Origin: JAUVIB01 sp964424545
GTDB lineage: Bacteria; Calditrichota; Calditrichia; Calditrichales; Calditrichaceae
Length of the DNA: 14,529 bases
Assembly (NCBI GenBank): GCA_964424545.1
Contig: CAYRJN010000098.1
Coordinates: 1-14,529, forward strand
Direction of reading: 5' to 3'
A program made the position numbers and the translations under genes. Shown piece after piece: positions 1 to 6,050 of this stretch (position 1 is the first letter of the stretch; each line of letters starts with the position of its first letter). The notes below the pieces were generated by a model. The model was not told where the DNA came from. It ran no database searches and worked only from the letters and a program-made list of their open reading frames with translations.

Positions 1-1
1 C

Positions 2-1531
2 AATACTATTCCCGATATTGTTTATCGTCTTGACGCCGAGGGAAAGATTACATACATTAATGATGTTATTAAAAATTATAATTATGAACCAAATGACCTG
101 CTTGGCAAAGATATATATGAACTTGTACATCCTGATGATTTGGACAAAGCAAAATACTGCGTTAAAGAACGCAGAACGGGAGAAAGGCGGACAAAATCAT
201 TTGAATTACGATTGTTAACGTCCGATCAAAAGTCCGTCTCTTTTGAAGTGCGCAGCAAAGAATTGTACGATGATAAAGTGTTTTTATTGCAAGCGGAAGG
301 AATTTATAAATCCGATTCGCCTAATGAAAAAACGTTTATCGGAACGCAAGCTTTAGCGAGAGATATCAGCGATTATAAGAAAATGGAGGCACAGCTTCGC
401 CAATCTCAAAAAATGGAAGCGGTTGGCCTTTTGGCCGGCGGCGTTGCTCATGATTTTAATAATTTATTAACGGTTATAAGCGGCTATACGGATATTTTAA
501 TAGCCTCCTGTAGAAATAATGACGATCTTTGTAAAAAATTAAACCATATCAAACAATCTGCTCAAAGCGCTTCGCAATTGACGGCCCAGTTGTTGGCATT
601 CAGCCGCAGACAGATACTTAGGGCGGAAGTGATCAATTTAAACGATATAATCCGGAAAATGGAAAGTATTTTAAAGCGGGTCATAAAAGAAAGCATTAAT
701 CTTGAAGTGGAATTGGATGATAATTTAAAAAATATAAAAACCGATCCCCTGCAAATGGAACAGATAATTATGAATCTTGCAACGAATGCCGACGACGCTA
801 TGGCAGACGGGGGTACGCTTTCTATTGTTACCAAAAACGTATATTTTGACGAGCATTATGCCGAAGAACATGTAGGGACAAAAGCGGGTTATTACGTGCA
901 TTTGAAGATCAGCGATACGGGTATCGGGATAGACGGAAAGGATATCGAAAATATTTTTGAGCCTTTTTTTACGACAAAAGAGATGGGACGCGGCACCGGT
1001 TTGGGCTTGGCTACGGTTTACGGAATAATCAAACAAAGCGGAGGAAATATTTGGGTTGAAAGCTCTCCAGGGCAGGGTTCAACGTTTAATATCTATCTGC
1101 CACAAACACAAGAAATATCAAGCGTTATAGAACCCAAAAAAGAAAATAATGAACAGTTGACGGGTAGTGAAACAATTCTTGTCGTTGAAGATCAACGGGA
1201 TATTCTTGAGTTAATATCCATGTCTCTTGAGGGATCAGGTTATCATGTTCTTGCTGCGAGCGACGGCGAGGAAGCCCTAAGACTGGTTGAGAATTATAAA
1301 AACACCATTGATTTATTATTAACGGATGTAATTATGCCGAATAGTAACGGCAATGAATTAGCAGAAAAGCTCTATGCGCTTTATCCTGATATAGTTGTGA
1401 TTTATATGTCCGGTTACGCCGATAACGCCATCGCCCGACTCGGGGTTTTGGACATAGATAAAAATTTTATACAAAAACCTTTTACGCCAATGGAATTGGT
1501 TAAAAAAATACAAGATGTTTTGAGAACATAG
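2..1531 (+). CDS. Hybrid sensor histidine kinase, 5'-truncated by the window edge
   Basis: The frame is open from base 2 to the stop at 1529-1531, giving 509 visible residues; the true start lies outside the window. The visible part begins inside a PAS domain (PDIVYRLD near the start, then LGKDIYELVHPDD) and continues through a linker. Next comes a HisKA segment with the H-box motif AHDFNNLL, whose phospho-accepting His is encoded at 449-451. The HATPase_c domain follows, with an N-box (NLATNADDAM), a G1 box (DTGIGID) and a GRGTGLGLA G2 motif. A C-terminal receiver domain has its phospho-accepting Asp at 1325-1327 (LLTDVIMP) and the conserved Lys in QKPF. It should autophosphorylate on His in response to a signal sensed upstream and pass phosphate to its own receiver. 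No output domain, transmembrane segment or partner regulator is visible, so the signal and target are unknown. An internal ATG at 140 is not the start, because PAS sequence continues upstream of it. Confidence 0.93.
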   Translation, partial: NTIPDIVYRLDAEGKITYINDVIKNYNYEPNDLLGKDIYELVHPDDLDKAKYCVKERRTGERRTKSFELRLLTSDQKSVSFEVRSKELYDDKVFLLQAEGIYKSDSPNEKTFIGTQALARDISDYKKMEAQLRQSQKMEAVGLLAGGVAHDFNNLLTVISGYTDILIASCRNNDDLCKKLNHIKQSAQSASQLTAQLLAFSRRQILRAEVINLNDIIRKMESILKRVIKESINLEVELDDNLKNIKTDPLQMEQIIMNLATNADDAMADGGTLSIVTKNVYFDEHYAEEHVGTKAGYYVHLKISDTGIGIDGKDIENIFEPFFTTKEMGRGTGLGLATVYGIIKQSGGNIWVESSPGQGSTFNIYLPQTQEISSVIEPKKENNEQLTGSETILVVEDQRDILELISMSLEGSGYHVLAASDGEEALRLVENYKNTIDLLLTDVIMPNSNGNELAEKLYALYPDIVVIYMSGYADNAIARLGVLDIDKNFIQKPFTPMELVKKIQDVLRT

Positions 1532-1888
1532 TTAGACAAATTAGTTACTGAAAATATGACTGAACATCATTAATGTGTCGTTCTCCAATAAGTTGAAAAA
1601 TCTAAATCCGGCAAATGGCAAGATCAAGGTATCCGCGTAAAAGATGCGACAAGGATAGGAATAGAGAAATTGTGTCATTCCTTTAAAAAAAGAAACCTAA
1701 AATGTCGCTAATGCAAAATTTATATTTTATGAAATGACAATATTGAGATTGTTGCAAAAATATAACGAAATGTCTGAAAAATGTTATTATTAGACGTTCC
1801 GATACAAATAAAAAAGAGGCAGCGGTATAAATAGCGGTTTTTTTGCCGCTGTCATATATCTGAAATTCAAACAAATAGTAAAATTATT
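1532..1888. other. Gene-free region between the sensor kinase and the homocysteine methyltransferase
   Basis: No gene of normal size is visible on either strand. At 1820-1851 two copies of AGCGG (1821-1825 and 1833-1837) can each pair with the single CCGCT at 1846-1850, giving two mutually exclusive hairpins just before the methyltransferase. The plus strand has no run of T after the hairpin, so it is not a standard terminator for that strand. On the minus strand it is followed by a run of T, but no minus-strand gene is present. An 11-codon ORF at 1702-1737 has three Met codons, possibly by chance. I do not recognise any known riboswitch consensus here, and no TAnnTTTG promoter was found. Confidence 0.5.
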
Positions 1889-2773
1889 ATGAACGAAATA
1901 TTACGAACAATTAAAAACGGAAATACGCTTCTGGCCGACGGCGCTATGGGTACGGAACTGCAGCGTAGAAAACTTTCGCTCAACAGTTGTCCCGAATTGT
2001 ATAATGTGACCCATGCGGAAATAATAAAAAAAATACATGCCGATTATTATGCTTCCGGTTCGGATATTGTTGAAACCAATACTTTTGGCGGCAGTCGAAT
2101 TCGTCTTTTTCAATATGGCAATGAAAAAAGAGTCGGGGAGTTTAATCGCAGAGCGGCGGAGAACGCCAAAGAGGTCTGTCCCGTAGGAAAATTTGTCGCC
2201 GGTTCCATCGGACCGTTGGGAGAATTGATAGAACCCCTTGGCGCAGTGAAAACAGACGAAGCCTATGATGCTTTTAAGGAACAAGCACAAGCCTTGGCCG
2301 AAGGGGGCGTCGATATTATTTTTGTGGAGACTATGATGTCCGTTGAGGAGGCTGAAACGGCGGTAAAAGCAGTCAAGGATTCGACTTCGCTACCCGTATC
2401 GGCAACGATGACCTTTAACCTTACGGCAAACGGGGTTTTTACATCTTTTGGCGTAGACGCTCGTACCGCCGTTATGCGTTTAACGGAGGCCGGCGCCGAT
2501 TTGGTCGGTTCAAATTGCGGAGAAGGCGTGGCCGTTATTCTTTCCGTATTAAAAGAAATGCAGGTTTTAACGAAAACGCCTCTTGTGGGGCAGCCTAATG
2601 CCGGTAAACCCCGTTTGACGGATAATGGTTATGTCTACGACGAAACCCCGGAATATATGGAGCCGAAAATACGCGAATTAGCCGGTTTTAATCTTGGAAT
2701 TCTCGGAGGATGCTGCGGAACAACGCCGGAGTATATCAAAATGATGAGAAGAGTTTTAGATGAATCGAAATAA
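1889..2773 (+). CDS. Zinc-dependent homocysteine S-methyltransferase (stand-alone)
   Basis: This 294-residue cytosolic enzyme of the homocysteine S-methyltransferase (Pfam S-methyl_trans) family moves a methyl group to homocysteine to form methionine. Family landmarks are LLADGAMGTELQRR near the N-terminus (residues 14-27), ETNTFGG (62-68), GSIGPLGE (105-112), the first zinc-ligand Cys in GSNCGEG (C210) and the paired zinc Cys in GGCCGTT (C275, C276). It corresponds in length to the homocysteine-binding module of MetH, but no folate, cobalamin or reactivation domain follows before the stop. The methyl donor therefore cannot be assigned: it could be a betaine- or S-methylmethionine-type enzyme, or a split methionine synthase working with modules elsewhere. 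The ATG at 1889 is the only sensible start and has no Shine-Dalgarno sequence. The gene is monocistronic here, between a hairpin-bearing leader and a strong terminator. Confidence 0.88.
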   Translation: MNEILRTIKNGNTLLADGAMGTELQRRKLSLNSCPELYNVTHAEIIKKIHADYYASGSDIVETNTFGGSRIRLFQYGNEKRVGEFNRRAAENAKEVCPVGKFVAGSIGPLGELIEPLGAVKTDEAYDAFKEQAQALAEGGVDIIFVETMMSVEEAETAVKAVKDSTSLPVSATMTFNLTANGVFTSFGVDARTAVMRLTEAGADLVGSNCGEGVAVILSVLKEMQVLTKTPLVGQPNAGKPRLTDNGYVYDETPEYMEPKIRELAGFNLGILGGCCGTTPEYIKMMRRVLDESK

Positions 2774-2808
2774 AACAATAAATATCACTTGGTACCATAT
2801 TGGTAATA

Positions 2809-2843
2809 AAAGAAAAGGGCGTATTTAACACGCCCTTTTCTTT
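2809..2843. terminator. Bidirectional intrinsic terminator between convergent genes
   Basis: A perfect 13-bp inverted repeat (2809-2821 with 2831-2843) encloses a 9-nt loop. Its core is AGGGCG/CGCCCT, flanked by A-rich and T-rich arms, so each strand ends in a T-rich tract. It sits between the stop of the homocysteine methyltransferase (2773, plus) and the stop of glnN (2850, minus), and can end both convergent transcripts. Confidence 0.85.
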
Positions 2844-2849
2844 CTACCG

Positions 2850-5051
2850 TTACATTATAAACAGCATTTCGGAATATTTCGGAAGCGTCCACAAATCATC
2901 CGGAATGATTTTCTCAATATCATCGGCAGGCTGTCTGATTTCCTCAATCAGATTGGCGATATTATCGGAGAAAAATTTAGCTTTTTGTGAAAGGTCTTCA
3001 ATCTTTTCCGCTTCTTCTAACTTACCCTGTAATTTCTTTATACCCTTTCTTATTCCGGCGATTCCCGCCGCAAGTTTGGCCAAAATATCCTTTTCTTCCT
3101 CAACGGCCGCATCAAGGGACGCTTCATCAAGCGCAATGGCTGTCGAAATAGCCGTTAAAAGCTGTGATTGAAACGAGAACGCCGGCGGCAGAACCCTTGT
3201 GTTTAACAGGTCGATTAATGTTTCGGCTTCAATTTCCAAATTTGTCACATATTGTTCGAGCTTTGTGTAATAACGTCCGTAGATTTCATTTTCCGAGAAA
3301 ATATTCTGTGACGTAAACATTTTCAAAGATTTGTTATCGATCAAAGCGTCCAGAGCGTAACCGGTTTTTTTGATGTTGGGTAAACCGCGTTTTTCAGCTT
3401 CCATTTCCCACTCTTCGCTGTAGTTGTTGCCTTCAAAGCGTATAGGATCGGTTTCTTTGATATATTTCCTTAATACGTCCAATACCACGTCATGCAGATC
3501 GGCGTCTTTTTTATCCCTCTCTTTTTCGATATCATCCATTATCAAGTCAATCGCTTCGGCGGCCGCGCCCGAAAGAACCGTATTGGCCAGGGATACCGAT
3601 GAGGCTGAACCGAGCGCGCGGAATTCAAACTTTTGACCGGTAAAGGCAAAAGGCGATGTTCGGTTACGGTCGGTGTTGTCGCGTAAAATCGGCGGTAATT
3701 TACTCAGGCCGAGATCGATTATATATTGTTCTGCTGTTTTAGTTGTTTTACCGTCGCGGATATCGTTTAGGATTGTTGTAAGCCGTTCACCGAGAAAAAC
3801 GGAGATGATTGCCGGCGGGGCCTCATTTGCTCCGAGTCGATGATCGTTGCCGGCTGAAGCGATGGATGCACGTAAAAGAGCGCCGTGCGTATGAACCGCT
3901 TTAAGTGTAGCGACAAGAAAAATTAAAAATTGTAAATTTTCTTCCGGCGTTTCGCCCGGATCGAGTAAATTATTACCGCTGGAATCGGCGATAGACCAGT
4001 TGTTATGCTTGCCACTGCCGTTAATGCCTGCGAAAGGCTTTTCATGGAGCAGGAGCGCCAATCCATGGCGGTTGGCTACTTTTTTCAACACTTCCATAGT
4101 TATTTGATTTCGGTCGGCGCCTACATTGGCTTCGTCAAAAATCGGGGCGATTTCAAATTGGTGCGGCGCTACCTCATTATGGCGCGTTTTTGCAGGTACG
4201 CTTAATTTGTAGAGTTCATGCTCGGCGTCCTGCATGAAGGACAGAACGCGCTCTTTGATGGAACCGAAATAGTGATCATCCAACTGTTGGCCTTTTGGCG
4301 AGGCAGCGCCTTGAAGCGTACGACCGGTAAGCTGCAAATCGGGTCTTAAATTATAGAAGGATTTATCGACAAGAAAATATTCTTGTTCGGTTCCGATAGT
4401 TGTAATAATGCGGTAAACGGATTCATTGCCGAACAGACGAAGCACGCGCAACGCCGATTTGGAAATTGCTTCCATTGAACGTAAAAGTGGTGTTTTTTTA
4501 TCAAGGGCTTCTCCTGTATAGCTTATGAAAACTGAAGGAATACATAAAATTCCTCCGTTAGGGCCTTCCATGATGAAAGCGGGACTTGAGGGATCCCACA
4601 TGGTATAACCGCGGGCTTCAAAGGTTGTTCTGGAGCCGCCGCTGGGAAACGAAGAAGCGTCCGGTTCGCCCTGTACTAATTGACTGCCGCGGAAACGTTC
4701 AATTACCTGACCTTCGTCCACTTCAAGGAAAGCGTCGTGTTTTTCCGCCGTAAGTCCGGTTTGCGGCTGGAACCAGTGCGTAAAATGTGAAACGCCTTTG
4801 GAAATTGCCCATTCTTTCATGGCGTGCGCTACTGTATTGGCAATTCCGATATCTAACTTTTCGCCCTTGCGAATAGTACTGCGTAATTTGCGATAAGCGT
4901 CTTTGGGTAAATATTCGCGCATTACTTTGTCGTTAAAGGTATTGATGCCGAAATCGGAGGCAACATCCTTCGTCGAATGTGAGAAAGAAACTTTACCGTT
5001 TGAGCTGATTTTTAAAATTGCTTCTTGTCTAACAGATGGATTTGTTGACAT
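2850..5051 (-). CDS. glnN: Type III glutamine synthetase (GSIII)
   Basis: This enzyme makes glutamine from glutamate, ammonia and ATP in the cytosol. At about 733 residues it is full length for the GSIII family, far longer than GSI or GSII. Counting from the upstream ATG, landmarks are FEARGYTMWDPSSPAF (146-161), TIGTEQEYFLVD (220-231), TGRTLQGA (244-251), HNEVAPHQFEIAP (293-305), GINGSGKHNNWS (344-355), AGNDHRLGANEAPP (402-415), NRTSPFAFTGQKFEFR (465-480) and the typical end PDDLWTLPKYSEMLF. A Lys/Glu-rich helical stretch spans roughly 640-700. Two ATGs lie two codons apart, at 5057 and 5051. An AGGAG touches the first but sits 6 nt before the second, so 5051 is preferred (733 aa); starting at 5057 gives 735 aa. 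It is divergent from a sigma-54 activator, with a candidate sigma-54 promoter and paired palindromes upstream, which suggests control by nitrogen supply. Confidence 0.96.
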   Translation of the reverse strand: MSTNPSVRQEAILKISSNGKVSFSHSTKDVASDFGINTFNDKVMREYLPKDAYRKLRSTIRKGEKLDIGIANTVAHAMKEWAISKGVSHFTHWFQPQTGLTAEKHDAFLEVDEGQVIERFRGSQLVQGEPDASSFPSGGSRTTFEARGYTMWDPSSPAFIMEGPNGGILCIPSVFISYTGEALDKKTPLLRSMEAISKSALRVLRLFGNESVYRIITTIGTEQEYFLVDKSFYNLRPDLQLTGRTLQGAASPKGQQLDDHYFGSIKERVLSFMQDAEHELYKLSVPAKTRHNEVAPHQFEIAPIFDEANVGADRNQITMEVLKKVANRHGLALLLHEKPFAGINGSGKHNNWSIADSSGNNLLDPGETPEENLQFLIFLVATLKAVHTHGALLRASIASAGNDHRLGANEAPPAIISVFLGERLTTILNDIRDGKTTKTAEQYIIDLGLSKLPPILRDNTDRNRTSPFAFTGQKFEFRALGSASSVSLANTVLSGAAAEAIDLIMDDIEKERDKKDADLHDVVLDVLRKYIKETDPIRFEGNNYSEEWEMEAEKRGLPNIKKTGYALDALIDNKSLKMFTSQNIFSENEIYGRYYTKLEQYVTNLEIEAETLIDLLNTRVLPPAFSFQSQLLTAISTAIALDEASLDAAVEEEKDILAKLAAGIAGIRKGIKKLQGKLEEAEKIEDLSQKAKFFSDNIANLIEEIRQPADDIEKIIPDDLWTLPKYSEMLFIM

Positions 5052-5057
5052 TTTCAT

Positions 5058-5062
5058 CTCCT
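5058..5062 (-). promoter_or_regulatory. Ribosome binding site that decides the glnN start
   Basis: Read on the minus strand this is AGGAG. It directly abuts the ATG at 5057, with no spacer, but lies exactly 6 nt before the ATG at 5051. The same 5-6 nt spacing recurs at argG, argC and the GNAT gene in this window, so the downstream ATG is favoured. Confidence 0.6.
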
Positions 5063-5115
5063 GAATTATTATATTGTACGATTTTTAATTTTAACAATTA
5101 AGTTAAAGTTCAAAT

Positions 5116-5130
5116 ACAGATATCGTGCCA
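5116..5130 (-). promoter_or_regulatory. Candidate sigma-54 (-24/-12) promoter of glnN
   Basis: On the minus strand the sequence reads TGGCACG-ATAT-CTGT. The -24 element matches the sigma-54 consensus TGGCACG at all seven positions. The -12 element is CTGT instead of TTGC and keeps the key G at the correct distance. The predicted transcript would start near 5105, leaving a leader of about 50 nt before glnN. Paired palindromes about 110-140 bp upstream of that start, and a sigma-54 activator encoded divergently, fit an enhancer-driven promoter. An overlapping TGTATTTG resembles the Bacteroidetes -7 box TAnnTTTG with one mismatch but lacks a spaced TTTG, so sigma-54 is preferred. Confidence 0.5.
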
Positions 5131-5211
5131 CAAATTATTCCATTTTGTTTATCATTAATAAAAATAATATATTAAGACCGTTGTAAATAGTTGCTTGCTT
5201 ATTTATCGTTC

Positions 5212-5252
5212 TACAAAAATGTACTAATTAGATTATTTACTACAAATTTGTA
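5212..5252. promoter_or_regulatory. Paired 12-bp palindromes upstream of glnN (candidate enhancer or operator)
   Basis: TACAAAAATGTA at 5212-5223 (near-palindrome, site B) and TACAAATTTGTA at 5241-5252 (perfect palindrome, site A) are separated by exactly 17 bp. The same two 12-mers with the same 17-bp spacer recur at 5969-6009 in mirror order. Relative to the predicted glnN start near 5105 the centres are at about -113 and -142, the usual range for upstream sites of sigma-54 activators. The likely binder is the divergent activator encoded at 6051-7601; this is inferred from position only. Confidence 0.6.
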
Positions 5253-5343
5253 TAAATATTGATACAGATCCTGTTCTGATAAGAATGTGAATGTGCAGCG
5301 TGTTCGGGATATTTTCAGTATTATTTTTATGATATATCCATTC

Positions 5344-5381
5344 TTGTCATTTCAATCCCGCATAGGCGGAAGAGGAATCTT
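5344..5381. repeat. Degraded short palindromic intergenic repeat
   Basis: A stretch beginning CTTGTCATTTC and ending GAGGAATCTT encloses a small CCGC-ATAG-GCGG hairpin. It resembles the GTCATTTC...GAATCT-type dispersed palindromes common between genes in this group. The copy is imperfect and there is no full second copy in the window, so the assignment rests on recognition alone. Confidence 0.35.
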
Positions 5382-5454
5382 AAAAGCAAAACAAAGATAA
5401 ATCATCTGCTTTAAGGGAATACTATAGTTTATGATTTCTCCGCTCTATCGCAAT

Positions 5455-5485
5455 AAAAAAACCACCTGCGCGCCTTGGCGCGGTG
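5455..5485 (-). terminator. Intrinsic terminator on the minus strand with no gene in front of it
   Basis: On the minus strand CACC-GCGCC, a two-base loop, GGCGC, a three-base bulge and GGTG form a nine-pair GC-rich stem. It is followed by G and seven T (5461 down to 5455). It is the most GC-rich spot in an AT-rich region. It would stop minus-strand transcription heading toward glnN, either insulating glnN or ending an unannotated small RNA that starts somewhere in 5490-6000. Confidence 0.6.
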
Positions 5486-5775
5486 ATTCCGATCGAAGTG
5501 ATATGTTATTGTTATCATAGACAGGATCGAAACAATACTTAAGATGACCATACCCTTATTTCATGTGTCCATATCTGAACAGTAGAAAAAATAATATTTT
5601 TATTGTATAGGAATTTCAAAAAATAATCCATTTCGGACGTTTTTATTTGTTTTTGTATTATTCTCAATTTTGGAATTGTACATAGTTCGCATAGGTAGAA
5701 TTTTAATCTCCCCAATTTATCTAAGAATGACAATTTTGGATATTTTTGTTTTCGTTTAACACTCTCCTCCTTCTT

Positions 5776-5854
5776 GTTATTCCCGAATGTTTCTATGGGG
5801 AACCTAAACCTTGCTATTGCCTACATTCGGATTCCTTCTTTCGAAGGGATGACA
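5776..5854. repeat. Cluster of degraded palindromic repeats
   Basis: It begins GTTATTCCCGAATG and ends GGGATGAC. Three inverted repeats are nested in it: TTCCC/GGGAA (5780-5784 with 5798-5802), CCGAATG/CATTCGG (5783-5789 with 5824-5830) and an 8-pair hairpin at 5831-5850 with loop TTTC. The ends look like diverged GTCATTCCC...GGGAATGAC elements, as in dispersed intergenic repeats. No transposase is nearby. Confidence 0.4.
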
Positions 5855-5968
5855 CGTTGACGATTCTACCCATACTTTTTTCATTAATCGCTTTGTGAAG
5901 CTATGCTCTCTCTTTCGTCATTTGGTCATTTATCAATTGGTGGTATAAAAAAAGATAAGAATCTGTGC

Positions 5969-6009
5969 TACAAATTTGTATATTTATTTTTATATAATAC
6001 AAAAATGTA
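5969..6009. promoter_or_regulatory. Paired 12-bp palindromes at the activator's own promoter
   Basis: TACAAATTTGTA (5969-5980, site A) and TACAAAAATGTA (5998-6009, site B) have the same 17-bp spacer as the pair upstream of glnN. Site A shares a 15-base identity (CTACAAATTTGTATA) with its partner. Here the pair sits immediately upstream of a TATATTTG -7 box (6011-6018), inside the region RNA polymerase would occupy. A protein bound here would more likely repress than activate, consistent with autoregulation. Confidence 0.6.
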
Positions 6010-6010
6010 A

Positions 6011-6018
6011 TATATTTG
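6011..6018 (+). promoter_or_regulatory. Bacteroidetes-type -7 box for the sigma-54 activator gene
   Basis: TATATTTG fits TAnnTTTG exactly and is identical to the -7 octamer before the arginine operon (7648-7655). The expected TTTG about 20 bp upstream is only TTTT, so the promoter would be weak or regulated. A TATAAT at 5993-5998 is an alternative but has no good -35. The start codon lies 33 bp downstream. Confidence 0.4.
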
Positions 6019-6050
6019 CCTTCCAATTAAAAAAATAAGGATAAAATTTA

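Larger units (their letters stand above)
5058..6050. other. Long divergent regulatory region, glnN to sigma-54 activator
   Basis: Nearly 1 kb without a convincing gene. It holds, in order, a sigma-54-like promoter for glnN, a first pair of 12-bp palindromes, a degraded palindromic repeat, an intrinsic terminator on the minus strand, further degraded repeats, a second pair of the same palindromes and the activator's own promoter. The central part (about 5490-5760) is very AT-rich and shows nothing else I recognise. The one 64-codon ORF there (5539-5733, minus) has no ribosome binding site and no family resemblance, and I do not call it a gene. Confidence 0.7.

Noticed and set aside
140..142. 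ATG at 140 as the start of the sensor kinase
   Set aside because: The same frame is open to base 2 and encodes a clear PAS segment, so the gene runs in from outside the window.
1615..1686. 23-codon ORF with six Arg codons upstream of the homocysteine methyltransferase
   Set aside because: No promoter match before it, no link between arginine and the next gene, and AGA/AGG codons are common by chance in purine-rich DNA.
2800..3171. Plus-strand ORF over the glnN 3' end
   Set aside because: Shadow of the strongly supported minus-strand glnN coding sequence; it also runs through the terminator.
5241..5262. Classical NifA upstream site TGT-N10-ACA
   Set aside because: The only TGT...ACA spacing seen near this site is 12 bases, not 10; the repeated unit is the 12-bp palindrome instead.
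5539..5733. 64-codon minus-strand ORF upstream of the orphan terminator
   Set aside because: No ribosome binding site, AT-driven composition, no recognisable motif, and its start overlaps repeat-like sequence; more likely chance.
6011..6019. Sigma-54 promoter for the activator gene based on TTGC at 6016-6019
   Set aside because: No GG doublet at the -24 position; the octamer is better read as a TAnnTTTG -7 box.
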